Positions 20,581-31,020 of a DNA stretch of 64,000 nucleotides are shown piece after piece. The translations under genes were made by a program, and so were the position numbers. The notes below the pieces were generated by a model. The model did no database searches. It was not told the origin of the DNA and was given only the letters and a program-made list of their open reading frames with translations. Position 1 is the first letter of the stretch. The number at the start of each line of letters is the position of its first letter. This stretch comes from Colwellia echini. Lineage in GTDB: Bacteria; Pseudomonadota; Gammaproteobacteria; Enterobacterales; Alteromonadaceae. The stretch is from positions 186,001 to 250,000 of the forward strand of contig NZ_PJAI02000002.1 in the NCBI RefSeq assembly GCF_002843355.2, written 5' to 3'.

Positions 20581-20741
20581 ATACCAATTTCATTAATTAA
20601 GTGATCTATTTTAGGCGTAGGAAAAAGCAATAAATACAAGGCATTTATTTACATAACTAGTTGTTCTAATTATTAAATAAAGACGCAGTAGTTAGTGGTT
20701 TTAACCCGTATAAATGATCACTTAGTTTGTGAGGTTGGTAT
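20581..20741. repeat. MITE-like inverted-repeat element, 161 bp
   Basis: The left end ATACCAATTTCATTAATT runs on to AAGTGATC; the reverse complement of the right end starts ATACCAACCTCACAAACT and also reaches AAGTGATC. No coding frame inside. It lies between the convergent pyrF and gapA terminators. The end sequence is shared with the elements at 17671 and 59167. Confidence 0.65.
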
Positions 20742-20764
20742 TATTGTCCAACATCAAATTTTAG

Positions 20765-20806
20765 ACAAAAAAAAGCTAGGTCATCATTTGACCTAGCTTT
20801 TTATTT
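20765..20806 (-). terminator. gapA terminator
   Basis: AAAGCTAGGTCA and TGACCTAGCTTT form a 12-bp stem with a short loop. T runs on both strands allow bidirectional use; it sits 25 bp after the gapA stop on the minus strand. Confidence 0.85.
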
Positions 20807-20830
20807 TTAAGATATTATTTAAATAAAATC

Positions 20831-21847
<1,017 letters not shown>

Positions 21848-22119
21848 CTAATGCTAAAAAACACGTAAAACAGTGCATATTAAATAATGTAGTAAAATTA
21901 CATCATTCTGAGATTATTACAAGCTAAAGATAGGTTTTGGCCCGAAAAACGCGATATTTTTTATATTTTTTTGTTTAAATTACTAAAATGATCTATTTTA
22001 ACCGAATTAATTACTCTTATGGGTACACTACCGTCAAGCTAGCGTGCTAGAATGCTAAAATTTTTAAAAATAGTCGATACTTTACGGCGATTGACCTTAA
22101 TTTACATAGGATAAATATT

Positions 22120-23652
22120 ATGACACAAGAGAAATTTTTGTGTGACATTGGCTTTATTGGGCTAGGTGTTATGGGTAAGAACCTGGTACTTAATTTAGCT
22201 GATAACGGTTTTAATATTGCAGCGTTTGATTTGAGTGCTGAAAAAGTTCAAGCGGTTATTGCGCAAGATGAAGAAGAAAACACTACAGGTAAACAACGTG
22301 TTTACGGTTGTTCTTCATATACAGAATTACTTTCTCAACTTAAAGCGCCGCATCTTATTGTATTAAGTGTTCCTGCTGGAGCACCTGTTGATCAGGTTTG
22401 TGAAAACCTTATTGGTGCTGGTATTCAACCTGACGATATTATTATAGATACTGGAAATAGCCTTTGGGTTGATACTGTAGCTCGAGAAGCTAAATATAAA
22501 AATAACTTCTTATTATTCTCTTCCGCTGTATCTGGTGGCGAAGTGGGTGCACGTTTTGGTCCATCATTAATGCCAAGTGGCTCTCCTTATGCTTGGGCAC
22601 GTGTTAAACCTATTTGGGAAGCCATTTCTGCTAAAGTAAATAGTGAAACAGGCAAGCCGATGGAACGTACAGAGCCAGGCCAAATTATTACTGAAGGTGA
22701 ACCATGTGCCGCCTACATTGGTCCTGCAGGTGCTGGTCACTATGTAAAAATGGTACACAATGGTATTGAATATGCTGATATGCAAATTATTTGTGAAGCC
22801 TACCATGTATTAAAAGATGGCTTAAATTTAAATTGTGCAGAGATTGCTGATATTTTTGAAGAGTGGAACAACGGCCCGTTAGATAGTTATTTGATGGAAA
22901 TATCCGTAGAAGTATTACGTCATCACTCTAGTGATACTAATACACCATTGGTTGAATTAATCTTAGATAAAGCAGGGCAGAAAGGCACTGGTCTTTGGAC
23001 TGCTATGAGTAGTTTAGAATTAGGTTGTCCAGCGCCAACAATTGCACAAGCTGTTTATGCGCGCTCTATCTCTTCATTTAAAGACTTAAGAGTTCAAGCA
23101 TCTTCATTACTTGGTGGTGCTGAAGAAGCATCATTCTCACACGATGAAAAATCACAAGTTATTGCTCAGTTACATGATGCAATGTATTGTGCAAAAATTT
23201 GTGCTTATGCCCAAGGTTTCCAATTAATGAAGCTTGCTGGTAAAGAGCATGGTTGGACGTTAGACTTCGGTAGTATTGCTAAAATATGGCGTGCAGGTTG
23301 TATTATCAGAGCTGTTTTCCTACAATCGATCACTAATGCGTACGATCGTGATGAGAAATTAGAAAACTTATTGTTAGATGATTTCTTTATTAAAGAGCTT
23401 AATAGTCGCCAACAAAACTGGCGTAAAGCTATTTGTCATGCAACGATGCAAGGTGTGCCTATTGGTGCATTATCTTCATCACTTGCTTATTATGATTCAA
23501 TGCGTAGTGAAACGTTACCAGCTAACTTGTTACAAGCTCAACGTGATTTCTTTGGTGCTCACACTTTTGAAAGAACAGATAAGCCAGCAGGTAAAAAGTA
23601 CCATGTTGAATGGTCTACTAAAGACAAAAATACTATCTTGATTGATGGTTAA
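22120..23652 (+). CDS. gnd: 6-phosphogluconate dehydrogenase, decarboxylating
   Basis: 510 residues, about 40 longer than the enterobacterial enzyme. Converts 6-phosphogluconate to ribulose 5-phosphate with NADPH formation (pentose phosphate pathway). Rossmann motif IGFIGLGVMGKNLVLNLAD, then SGGEVGARFGPSLMPSG, GPAGAGHYVKMVHNGIEYAD with the catalytic Lys, DKAGQKGTGLWTA and QRDFFGAHTFERTD. AGGA lies before the ATG. It is divergent from gapA across 281 bp. Extra length is mostly spread through the N-terminal domain. Confidence 0.95.
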   Translation: MTQEKFLCDIGFIGLGVMGKNLVLNLADNGFNIAAFDLSAEKVQAVIAQDEEENTTGKQRVYGCSSYTELLSQLKAPHLIVLSVPAGAPVDQVCENLIGAGIQPDDIIIDTGNSLWVDTVAREAKYKNNFLLFSSAVSGGEVGARFGPSLMPSGSPYAWARVKPIWEAISAKVNSETGKPMERTEPGQIITEGEPCAAYIGPAGAGHYVKMVHNGIEYADMQIICEAYHVLKDGLNLNCAEIADIFEEWNNGPLDSYLMEISVEVLRHHSSDTNTPLVELILDKAGQKGTGLWTAMSSLELGCPAPTIAQAVYARSISSFKDLRVQASSLLGGAEEASFSHDEKSQVIAQLHDAMYCAKICAYAQGFQLMKLAGKEHGWTLDFGSIAKIWRAGCIIRAVFLQSITNAYDRDEKLENLLLDDFFIKELNSRQQNWRKAICHATMQGVPIGALSSSLAYYDSMRSETLPANLLQAQRDFFGAHTFERTDKPAGKKYHVEWSTKDKNTILIDG

Positions 23653-23687
23653 TATTAATAGTTAATTTGACGGTTAATTAAATACTT

Positions 23688-24062
23688 ATGAATAATGATG
23701 ATTATAAAGAAAAGTTATCTGATGCAGCTTATAAAGTGTGTCGACTAGCCGCTACTGAACAACCATTTACTGGTATTTATAATGATCACTGGTTGGCAGG
23801 CACATACCTTTGTGCCTGCTGCGATCAGCCGTTATTTGAAAGTGATAGCAAATTTAACGCTGGCTGTGGTTGGCCTAGCTTCTTTGCCTCAATTGAGGAT
23901 AAAGTAGCGTACCTTCCAGATAATACACATAATATGCAACGAGTTGAGATACAGTGTAAAAACTGCCAATCTCACTTAGGTCATGTTTTTGATGATGGGC
24001 CAGAGCCAACAGGCAAACGTTATTGTGTTAACTCACTTAGCTTAGCGTTTAAACCTGCTTAA
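23688..24062 (+). CDS. msrB: Peptide-methionine (R)-S-oxide reductase
   Basis: 124 residues. Repairs R-methionine sulfoxide in proteins. Catalytic C113 in RYCVNSLSL; a possible resolving Cys in NAGCGWPSFF; zinc pairs C42/C45 and C90/C93 (CKNCQSHLGHVFDDGP). It lies 35 bp after gnd on the same strand, possibly cotranscribed, linking NADPH supply and oxidative repair. The Shine-Dalgarno sequence is weak. Confidence 0.97.
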   Translation: MNNDDYKEKLSDAAYKVCRLAATEQPFTGIYNDHWLAGTYLCACCDQPLFESDSKFNAGCGWPSFFASIEDKVAYLPDNTHNMQRVEIQCKNCQSHLGHVFDDGPEPTGKRYCVNSLSLAFKPA

Positions 24063-24194
24063 CTGAAATATTAACAATTAAAAAATTATTTCCAGCCGGT
24101 GGCAACGTCGGCTGACATTACAGAGTTAATATCTAAACAACTTATCTGAAAAATACCTGCACAGCCTTTAATTTTAAGCCCATACTCCTATGGT

Positions 24195-25034
24195 CTAATA
24201 ATTAGGACTGGTAAATTTCCCCGCAAGAATTTTATCTAATGTGCTACTTGCCACATCATCTAAAAACTCTGTATTGAGATCTCCCACCACTTGATAACTT
24301 TTCAAACTCTGCTCTAACATTTTATTTGGTTTTTCGAGTAATAGTTGATAAGCACGTAACCAAATATATGCCTGTTTATACTGTTTTTTATTGGTAAATA
24401 TTGTTGCTAAGGTTTCTAATATTTCAGGGTTAAGTGTAGTATCAGGCTCATGTAACTCTAATGCCCGGTATAGTAAACCTAAGGTTTTCTTTCTATCACG
24501 CTTCACATAATAAGTGGCTAAGTGATATTGCGAGGTTGAATTATTTAATGCTTCTGTGCCTTCTAAAACAAGAAGTTCCGCTAGTGCTTGTTCATTAGTA
24601 TTTCTAGACCACAGATAATAAAGAATATGAGGGTGGTTAGAATGAGCCACCTCAGTTGATAGCTGGGCAAAATTAGCTTGAGCATTGTTTAAATTATTTA
24701 TTCGCTTAGTGGTTTTTTCTTTTAATTTAATGTGTTGTATCTGAGCCGCTAACGACATACATTTGATATAGCCTTCATAAGTGATTAATAATTTATACTT
24801 GTCATCATCTCGGTTGTTGTTTTTAACCCTATCATGATTGACTAATAAGCTGATTCGTTCAGCCTTACACCAGTTATCTGCGCGAATTTGATCACAAAAC
24901 TCAACGTTATTGTCACAAAGCTCAGTGACATTGACTTTGTCACTGCAAGCGGCGGTCAAAAAACTAAAAAAGAGAATACCAAAACTGATTTTTAAATTAG
25001 CCTGGAATAGTGGTAACTGTTTAAAATTAATCAT
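24195..25034 (-). CDS. Predicted lipoprotein with helical repeats, function unknown
   Basis: 279 residues from the ATG at 25034; a TTG at 25046 is the only alternative and adds four residues. The N-terminus is a lipoprotein signal (ISFGILFFSFLTAACSD with Cys in a lipobox). The mature part is helical with TPR-like stretches (QYHLATYYVKRDRKKTLGLLYRALELHEPD, then ETLATIFTNKKQYKQAYIWLRAYQLL). It faces msrB and is divergent from the second GAPDH gene. No function is recognised; a periplasmic scaffold role is inference. Confidence 0.8.
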   Translation of the reverse strand: MINFKQLPLFQANLKISFGILFFSFLTAACSDKVNVTELCDNNVEFCDQIRADNWCKAERISLLVNHDRVKNNNRDDDKYKLLITYEGYIKCMSLAAQIQHIKLKEKTTKRINNLNNAQANFAQLSTEVAHSNHPHILYYLWSRNTNEQALAELLVLEGTEALNNSTSQYHLATYYVKRDRKKTLGLLYRALELHEPDTTLNPEILETLATIFTNKKQYKQAYIWLRAYQLLLEKPNKMLEQSLKSYQVVGDLNTEFLDDVASSTLDKILAGKFTSPNY

Positions 25035-25179
25035 AATAAATGCCAAAAAAAATTGTAACCTACGGGGAATCTTTTACACTGAATATTAGAGACTGTTGAA
25101 AATACTACTAATGCGTTGTTATTACATCCTTGATGATAATAGCCTACTGTTTACGTAACTGATAGAAAAGGTTTACATT

Positions 25180-26643
25180 ATGGATTCTCATCCCGAAGAA
25201 AATTATCAAGTAAGTTGGCAAGAGCGACAAACGTTTGCTGAAAATATGCAGCCTAAAATAGGCTTGTTATTTCGCAACAAAGGCATCGAAATTTTAGTAT
25301 ACGGTCGTACCTTGTTAAATGCTTCTGCTATAGACATTATAAAAGCGCATAAAGCAGTTACTCTTCACGAGGATAAAATATTATTAGTACGAGAAAGCTT
25401 TCCGTTTATTGATGCGATAAATAACATGAAGCTGGCACCTGCACGAATTGATGTGGGTAAGCTAGCTTATAATTATTATCATTCAGAAAAAAGTGGGGGC
25501 TTGTCAGTTTCTCAATATTTAGCACAAGAATTAGACGATATTATTGATCAAGCGGGCACTATCAATAATTCAGAAAACAAAAGACAAGATGTTGTTCTTT
25601 ATGGGTTTGGTAGAATAGGTAGAGTATTAGCGCGTTTATTAATAGAGCGTTCTGGGCCAAATTCACAACTTAACCTTAGAGCCATAGTGTTACGGCCTGG
25701 AAAGTCAAATGACGACATTGAAAAACGAGCTAGCTTATTGCGTAGAGACTCAGTTCATGGCGCTTTTAATGGTAGTATTAGTATAGATAAAGAACGCAAT
25801 GTTATTCGCGCAAATGGTGCTTTTATTAAAGTTATATATGCGAAATCACCTGCAGAAATAGATTATACCGAGCATGGTATAGAAAATGCGTTAGTGGTTG
25901 ATAATACGGGTATTTGGACAGACGAAGTAGGTTTAAGTCAACATTTACAAGCCAAAGGTGTCGCTAAAGTACTCCTTACTGCACCAGCTAAAGGCGATAT
26001 TAAGAATATTGTGTTTGGTGTTAACCAAGAAATGATTTTAGCGACTGATAAAATTATTTCGGCGGCAAGCTGTACCACTAACGCCATAACACCGGTGTTA
26101 AAAGCCATTAATGATGAGTTTGGTATTCGAAATGGTCATGTGGAAACTATTCATTCTTATACCAATGATCAAAACTTAATTGATAATTATCACCCAGCGC
26201 CTCGACGCGGTCGCAGTGCACCATTAAACATGGTTATTAGCACCACAGGTGCTGCACAAGCCGTTGCAAAAGCATTACCTGAACTAAAAGGCTTATTAAC
26301 GGGTAATGCGATTCGGGTTCCTACGCCAAATGTATCCTTGGCTATCATGAACTTGAATTTGAAAAAGTTAACAGACAAAGCCTCGCTCAATGATTATTTA
26401 AGAACCATGTCATTAAAGTCACCGCTTCAAAATCAAATTGATTACACTGCCTCAAATGAAATTGTATCAACCGATTTAGTGGGCTCTCGTTATGCAGGGG
26501 TTGTTGATTCACAGGCAACTATTGTTGATGAAGACCGCGCTGTTCTTTATGTTTGGTATGACAATGAGTTTGGATATAGCTGTCAGGTTATGCAGGTAAT
26601 GCTTGAAATGGCGGGGATCACAGTTCCTAATTTACCTAAATAG
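25180..26643 (+). CDS. Long GAPDH-family protein with N-terminal extension
   Basis: 487 residues. Residues about 137-480 form a GAPDH: YGFGRIGRVLARLL (from residue 141), catalytic C298 in SAASCTTNAITP, HSYTNDQNLIDNYH, STTGAAQAVAKALPELKGLLTGNAIRVPTPN and VWYDNEFGYSC. The first 135 residues are not GAPDH-like and are unassigned. Such long GAPDHs are known in Vibrio and Alteromonadales beside the standard enzyme. Catalytic residues are kept, so it is probably active; cofactor preference and direction cannot be read. Confidence 0.88.
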   Translation: MDSHPEENYQVSWQERQTFAENMQPKIGLLFRNKGIEILVYGRTLLNASAIDIIKAHKAVTLHEDKILLVRESFPFIDAINNMKLAPARIDVGKLAYNYYHSEKSGGLSVSQYLAQELDDIIDQAGTINNSENKRQDVVLYGFGRIGRVLARLLIERSGPNSQLNLRAIVLRPGKSNDDIEKRASLLRRDSVHGAFNGSISIDKERNVIRANGAFIKVIYAKSPAEIDYTEHGIENALVVDNTGIWTDEVGLSQHLQAKGVAKVLLTAPAKGDIKNIVFGVNQEMILATDKIISAASCTTNAITPVLKAINDEFGIRNGHVETIHSYTNDQNLIDNYHPAPRRGRSAPLNMVISTTGAAQAVAKALPELKGLLTGNAIRVPTPNVSLAIMNLNLKKLTDKASLNDYLRTMSLKSPLQNQIDYTASNEIVSTDLVGSRYAGVVDSQATIVDEDRAVLYVWYDNEFGYSCQVMQVMLEMAGITVPNLPK

Positions 26644-26792
26644 TTGTTATTAATGTAAAATAACAATCTAGAATGACAAGTTAAAACTACAAGATAAACA
26701 TTGTAGTTTTAGTTTAAGTTTTTCTGACTTTGGCCGATAACATTATTATTGAATTTATTAATTATGTTTATAAATATAAAAGGGTAGGGTTT

Positions 26793-26993
26793 ATGTCTAT
26801 CAGTATTGGTCAAAGTAGTTCTGTGGCAGCACAGTCATCAGCAAGCGCTGAGTTTCTTAACGCAGCAGTGGCTAAAAGCCAGCAAGAGTTAGAGGGGCAA
26901 ATGGCATTACAGCTTATTCAATCTGCAGGTCCTGTAGCATCAGCTACAGCACCGTCAGGAAATATTGGTAATCATATTAACATTAAAGTTTAA
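26793..26993 (+). CDS. Small YjfB-like putative motility protein
   Basis: 66 residues from the ATG at 26793, which has AGGGTAGGG upstream; an upstream start would add 21 unrelated residues. The sequence (SISIGQSSSVAAQSSA, then VAKSQQELEGQMALQLIQSAG) is alanine- and glutamine-rich with no signal peptide. It resembles the small YjfB family annotated as putative motility proteins, but the similarity is from memory. It stands alone between the long GAPDH gene and the convergent tus genes; no flagellar genes are near. Confidence 0.6.
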   Translation: MSISIGQSSSVAAQSSASAEFLNAAVAKSQQELEGQMALQLIQSAGPVASATAPSGNIGNHINIKV

Positions 26994-27032
26994 GCTTGCT
27001 TAAAACACAAAAATCAAGCTATAAAGTTTCAG

Positions 27033-27371
27033 TTAAATACAACGTGCAGGTTTTGGTAAGCCTGCATATTTAGTTGCTTGTTTAGCTGGCCCTTCAGGAA
27101 ACAATTTATATAAATATCTACTACTTGCTTTGGCTTCGCCAAACTCAGCTTTCATTGCTTTGGTTAACGCACGAATTGCAGGAGAGGTGTTATAGGTTAA
27201 ATAAAACGCTCGTACAAAGTTGATAATTTCCCAGTGCGCATCGGTTAATTCAAAATCATCGTTGTCAGCCATCACTACCGCTAATTCTTTTTCCCACAAT
27301 AGATGATCAAGTAAGTAACCTTGCTTATCAGTTGCTATATTCTTTTCTTTAAAAACCAATGCTACTGCCAT
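27033..27371 (-). CDS. tusE: Sulfurtransferase TusE (DsrC family)
   Basis: 112 residues. Accepts persulfide sulfur from TusBCD and hands it to MnmA for 2-thiolation of U34 in tRNA. DsrC fold features: [22 protein letters not shown]-type [14 protein letters not shown], and the conserved penultimate Cys of the C-terminal arm (PKPARCI). Start overlaps the tusB stop by 10 nt, so the genes are coupled. Confidence 0.93.
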   Translation of the reverse strand: MAVALVFKEKNIATDKQGYLLDHLLWEKELAVVMADNDDFELTDAHWEIINFVRAFYLTYNTSPAIRALTKAMKAEFGEAKASSRYLYKLFPEGPAKQATKYAGLPKPARCI

Positions 27372-27655
27372 GTGACCACCTGTTGATGAGTAAAAGTTAA
27401 CGCCACAAGCGCAGACATTTCAATATTATTCACATTCGCTTGAATATCAATGGCTCTTGCGCGAGCGTGACTTGTTATAACATTAAGCTGCGATGTAGTT
27501 ACAGTATTAAGTAAAGTATCAAGCAAAGTGTGTTTAAGGTTATAACAACCATCATCCATCAAAACGATAGTGTCACGTTGTCCAAGTATATTAATACATT
27601 GGGCAAAATCATTTGTTGTAAAGGCTGATTGCCTAACAAGATGTAAAGTACTCAT
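27362..27655 (-). CDS. tusB: Sulfurtransferase complex subunit TusB
   Basis: 97 residues. DsrH-like subunit of the (TusBCD)2 relay complex. Short sequence with [37 protein letters not shown], typical of TusB. Assignment rests largely on position between tusC and tusE. The protein family is small and divergent. Confidence 0.88.
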   Translation of the reverse strand: MSTLHLVRQSAFTTNDFAQCINILGQRDTIVLMDDGCYNLKHTLLDTLLNTVTTSQLNVITSHARARAIDIQANVNNIEMSALVALTFTHQQVVTWQ

Positions 27656-27734
27656 ATTATTTCTCTAAAACCGTAACTGCTATTACTCACGCAAGTATTG
27701 CTTGAGCCGCTATTAAAAGTATAACTTGAACAAC

Positions 27735-28112
27735 TTAAAACCTAAGTACGTGTTGGTGTTGTTTAATAGCTTCACCAAACTCACGGGGTGTTAATACTTG
27801 AACATCATCTATATGAAATTTCTCATTAAGGTTTCTTTCAAATAACGACTGTTGGCAAACATAAATATCTTCAATATCGTAAAACTCAAAAGCCGAAAAG
27901 GTTTTTAAATAATCTTTAATCGAAATTAAGCTACCATCTTGCTTAGCCATTAATTGATATACACCATCACCTTGAAAAAATAGTGATACCTTTTGCTCAA
28001 AAGAGCCGAAGATTAATGCAATATCAAGCGCGTCTTTTCCATCAGTACTACCAAAGGGTGCTTTGGAGTTGATAATAGCTAAGCCTTCAATTGTTATATT
28101 AAGTGAAGTCAT
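27735..28112 (-). CDS. tusC: Sulfurtransferase complex subunit TusC
   Basis: 125 residues. DsrF-like subunit of the sulfur relay. N-terminal INSKAPFGSTDGKDALDIALIFGSFEQKVSLFFQGDGV is family-typical. Its start codon shares one base with the tusD stop, and 79 bp separate it from tusB, so tusDCBE reads as one operon in the conserved order. Confidence 0.92.
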   Translation of the reverse strand: MTSLNITIEGLAIINSKAPFGSTDGKDALDIALIFGSFEQKVSLFFQGDGVYQLMAKQDGSLISIKDYLKTFSAFEFYDIEDIYVCQQSLFERNLNEKFHIDDVQVLTPREFGEAIKQHQHVLRF

Positions 28113-28480
28113 TAAAACTGTACCAATCGAGAAGCTTTTGTTGATAATTCAACTAATTCACCTAAACCCGATACAGTAAAAGCGCCATTAAGTTTTTCAC
28201 CGTCAATGGCGTCACACGCAATACCGCGCTTTTCGGCTGCAGTAATACAAATATGCAAAGGTAATTGATACTGCTGCGCTAATTGTTGCCAGTGCTCTAT
28301 CGCTTGATATTCATCACTCGCAATACTTATATTGCTATTAGCATGCATAGCGCCGCCTTGATAAAAGAACACACCAATAACGTTAATGCCAGCAACTAAT
28401 GCTGATTCAACATAATTAATGGCTGTTGCTGTTAACGGGCTATGTGGGGGGGTAGTTATCACTACAGCTAGAGTATTCAA
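28112..28480 (-). CDS. tusD: Sulfurtransferase complex subunit TusD
   Basis: 122 residues. DsrE-like subunit that receives sulfur from TusA; the acceptor Cys is C78 in LPLHICITAAEKRG, the same position as in Escherichia coli. FFYQGGAMHAN is conserved. First gene of tusDCBE. A terminator separates it from yccA upstream, so the operon has its own promoter in the short gap. Confidence 0.94.
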   Translation of the reverse strand: MNTLAVVITTPPHSPLTATAINYVESALVAGINVIGVFFYQGGAMHANSNISIASDEYQAIEHWQQLAQQYQLPLHICITAAEKRGIACDAIDGEKLNGAFTVSGLGELVELSTKASRLVQF

Positions 28481-28504
28481 AACATTTCCAAATTTATTAC
28501 AAGT

Positions 28505-28534
28505 AAAAAAAAGCCCCGCAATCGCGAGGCTTTT
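28505..28534 (-). terminator. yccA terminator
   Basis: AAAAGCC and GGCTTTT flank a GC-rich stem (CCGC/GCG) at 28509-28534; the minus strand continues into eight T. About 48 bp after the yccA stop. Confidence 0.85.
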
Positions 28535-28582
28535 AATTATAAATCATTCTAAATGTTTTTTAACGTTAATTATTAGTAATTA

Positions 28583-29251
28583 CTAATCGTCGTTGTTAAA
28601 TACACCTAGTAACTGTAATAAGCTAACAAAAATATTGTAGATATTTAAGTATAAAGAAATAGTTGCGCGAATGTAGTTACGTTCGCCACCATTAATTATA
28701 CGGCTTGTATCATACAAGATTAAACCAGACATAATCATGATAATTGCAGCACTTAATGCTAACGATAATGCTGGAATTTGAAAGAAGATATTAGCAAGAC
28801 CGGCCACTAATACTACAATCAAACCTACCATTAAAAAGCCGCCCATAAATGAGAAGTCTTTTTTACTTGTTAATGCATAACCAGAAAGGGCGAAGAATAT
28901 TAATGCCGTGCCACCAAGTGCTTGCATAATTAATGCGCCGCCATTTGGCATTGCAGCATAAACGTTTAAAAGTGGCCCTAATGAAGCCCCCATTAAACCA
29001 GTAAAAGCAAATATCCAATAAACACCGCTAGCAGAGTCAGCTTTTTTATTTACAACAAACATTAGGCCAAACGCAACCAATGTCATTATAAGCGCTGCAC
29101 CGTGTGGTAGGTTCATTGCCATTGAAATACCCGCTGTTACGGCACTAAATGCTAGTGTCATAGATAACAACATGTAAGTATTTCTTAATACTTTATTAAT
29201 TTCTATCGCCGAGCTTTTACTCGCCGTTTCAAAACTCATATTCGATTGCAT
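28583..29251 (-). CDS. yccA: Bax inhibitor-1/YccA family membrane protein
   Basis: 222 residues with seven hydrophobic segments. YccA binds FtsH and modulates its proteolysis of membrane proteins. SLYLNIYNIFVSLLQLLGVF near the C-terminus and YDTSRIINGGERNY are BI-1 hallmarks. GGA precedes the ATG. Position next to the tus genes matches yccA-tusE in Escherichia coli. A second BI-1-like protein lies at 39454-40119. Confidence 0.94.
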   Translation of the reverse strand: MQSNMSFETASKSSAIEINKVLRNTYMLLSMTLAFSAVTAGISMAMNLPHGAALIMTLVAFGLMFVVNKKADSASGVYWIFAFTGLMGASLGPLLNVYAAMPNGGALIMQALGGTALIFFALSGYALTSKKDFSFMGGFLMVGLIVVLVAGLANIFFQIPALSLALSAAIIMIMSGLILYDTSRIINGGERNYIRATISLYLNIYNIFVSLLQLLGVFNNDD

Positions 29252-29520
29252 AAAATTTCCTTAAGAATGTAATTCTAATAACTTGTTATAAGATTAGATA
29301 AGGTCATTCTAGATAAGTTCAAGGTTATTTTCATCATATTAAATGTATAAAGGTTAAATTAATTAACGATATATATTCAATACAATAACCGACTTACCCT
29401 AACTAACTGCCTTGTGACATATTATGGCATGGTGATTTTTAAAATACTATGATTACTAGCGTTTAAAAGTAAGAATTATTTGTTTCAATGTGTAACAACT
29501 TATCTAAATACATATAGTTA

Positions 29521-30198
29521 TTAACATTGTTGCCATTTTACACCCAAGCTATTGTAACTATCTATAATCTGTTGTTTTCGATAACAATCATTACTATGAT
29601 CATTAATTAAACCTGACGCCTGTAAATGCGCATATATAGTAGTAGAGCCAACAAACTTAAAACCACGTTTCTTTAAATCTTTACTTAATGCATCAGAAAT
29701 AGGGCAGGTAGCAGGATAATCACTCATCTTATTTAAATTACTTACTTGAACCTTATTATCAACAAAGCCCCAAATGTAATTAACAAAGCTGCCGAACTCT
29801 TTTTGAATGGCAATAAAGCATTTCGCATTGTTGACCGTTGAAGCAATTTTACCTTTATGACGAATAATAGCAGGGTCGAGCACTAAACGTTCTTCATCAG
29901 CTTGGGTAAATAGCGTAACCTTATCTACATCAAAATTAGCAAAGGCTTTTCGATAACCATCACGTCTTTTTAAAATGGTATACCAACTTAAACCGGCTTG
30001 GGCAGACTCAAGTACCAAATATTCAAACATCTTATTATCTTCAAGAACAGGAACTCCCCATTCTTCATCATGATATTGCACATAATCCGCTTTAGAAGTG
30101 TCTAACCAAGGGCAGCGACACGTGTTTTTAGTTGAAACCGAATCAACTTCAATATTAGAAGTTATCTCAGAAATTGAATCAGGAAAAGTGTCAGTCAT
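29521..30198 (-). CDS. tag: DNA-3-methyladenine glycosylase I
   Basis: 225 residues. Removes 3-methyladenine from alkylated DNA. The core starts at CRCPWLDTSKADYVQYHDEEWGVP with the zinc Cys, continues with ESAQAGLSWYTILKRRDGYRKAF, and ends with the other zinc ligands in NDHSNDCYRKQQ. About 27 N-terminal residues precede the core, longer than usual; an internal start is not obvious, so the extension may be real. It stands alone upstream of tRNA-Ser on the opposite strand. Confidence 0.95.
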   Translation of the reverse strand: MTDTFPDSISEITSNIEVDSVSTKNTCRCPWLDTSKADYVQYHDEEWGVPVLEDNKMFEYLVLESAQAGLSWYTILKRRDGYRKAFANFDVDKVTLFTQADEERLVLDPAIIRHKGKIASTVNNAKCFIAIQKEFGSFVNYIWGFVDNKVQVSNLNKMSDYPATCPISDALSKDLKKRGFKFVGSTTIYAHLQASGLINDHSNDCYRKQQIIDSYNSLGVKWQQC

Positions 30199-30323
30199 AT
30201 ATCTTTCATCATTTAATTAACGGGTAAATCAGTGAAATGCTTTAAGAATTGTTGGAAAACAAAGCAAGCTGGTTGTTTTTTTAGCAAACAAACTGAAAAC
30301 AAGCATAAATTGTAAAATAGTAC

Positions 30324-30352
30324 TTTACAACTTATTAGAGAGACTTTAATAT
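30324..30352 (+). promoter_or_regulatory. tRNA-Ser promoter
   Basis: TTTACA at 30324-30329, 17-bp spacer, TAATAT at 30347-30352, followed by a GC-rich discriminator (CGCCTCG) as at growth-rate-controlled stable-RNA promoters. Predicted leader about 43 nt. Confidence 0.7.
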
Positions 30353-30401
30353 TCGCCTCGTTCTCAAGCAAGCCTATTTATAAGCTAGTTTGTTTACTTC
30401 A

Positions 30402-30492
30402 GGTGAGATGGCTGAGTGGTCGAAAGCACCGGTCTTGAAAACCGGCAAGGGTTTGTAGCCCTTCTAGAGTTCAAATCTCTATCTCACCGCCA
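30402..30492 (+). tRNA. tRNA-Ser (anticodon UGA)
   Basis: 91 nt including an encoded CCA. GGTGAGAT pairs with ATCTCACC in the acceptor stem; the anticodon loop is CTTGAAA, giving UGA; the long variable arm (GGGTTTGTAGCCC) is typical of tRNA-Ser; the T-loop is GTTCAAATC. It reads UCA and wobble UCN codons. Its 3' 28 bp are repeated downstream, marking it as an integration target. Confidence 0.97.
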
Positions 30493-30500
30493 CATTCTAA

Positions 30501-30534
30501 GAAACCGCAACTTTAACAAGTCGCGGTTTTTTTT
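30501..30534 (+). terminator. tRNA-Ser terminator
   Basis: AAACCGC (30502-30508) pairs with GCGGTTT and is followed by eight T, ten bases after the tRNA end. Confidence 0.85.
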
Positions 30535-30586
30535 CGTCTGGAGTTTGTAAATACAAACTATGCGTTTGTAGCGCTAAACCTTCGTG

Positions 30587-30614
30587 TAGAGTTCAAATCT
30601 CTATCTCACCGCCA
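30587..30614 (+). repeat. Exact 28-bp copy of the tRNA-Ser 3' end (att-type repeat)
   Basis: Identical to 30465-30492, running from TAGAGTTC through CACCGCCA. The similarity extends weakly upstream (GCGTTTGTAGC against GGGTTTGTAGC in the variable arm), so it is a decayed half-tRNA rather than a chance repeat. Such copies are left when an element integrates at a tRNA 3' end. Between here and the first cassette site (30615-31020) no gene is seen, only a small CTGATC/GATCAG hairpin. Confidence 0.85.
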
Positions 30615-31020
30615 AACTTTATAGGTAGGCCTATGTTTTACAAGGGCTTTTTTACACCTATAGGTTTCTGAAACGTCAAGAAGACCGTCAAATACTCTCG
30701 TTACAATAAAAATATACCTCAAATAAAATTAATCGAACCTGATCAAAGATCAGAACCCCATAATTTTCTATAAGGTTGCTGGTGAAGAAGACAATTACAT
30801 TCGTTGTATCACCTAATTTCATCAAAACTGCCAATCATCACCTAAGACTTCTCAGTAACACACCTCAATCAGTTAATTTACTGCTTTAAGCACATGAACA
30901 TATATTAATTTACATTGTTTTAGATCAGGATATTACAAAGAAGGCTCAGTAATATCTTAGGTTTGACAAAAATTATAAAACTGTAGTTTCTAATAGTTTG
31001 AAATTATGGGATATTAATAC

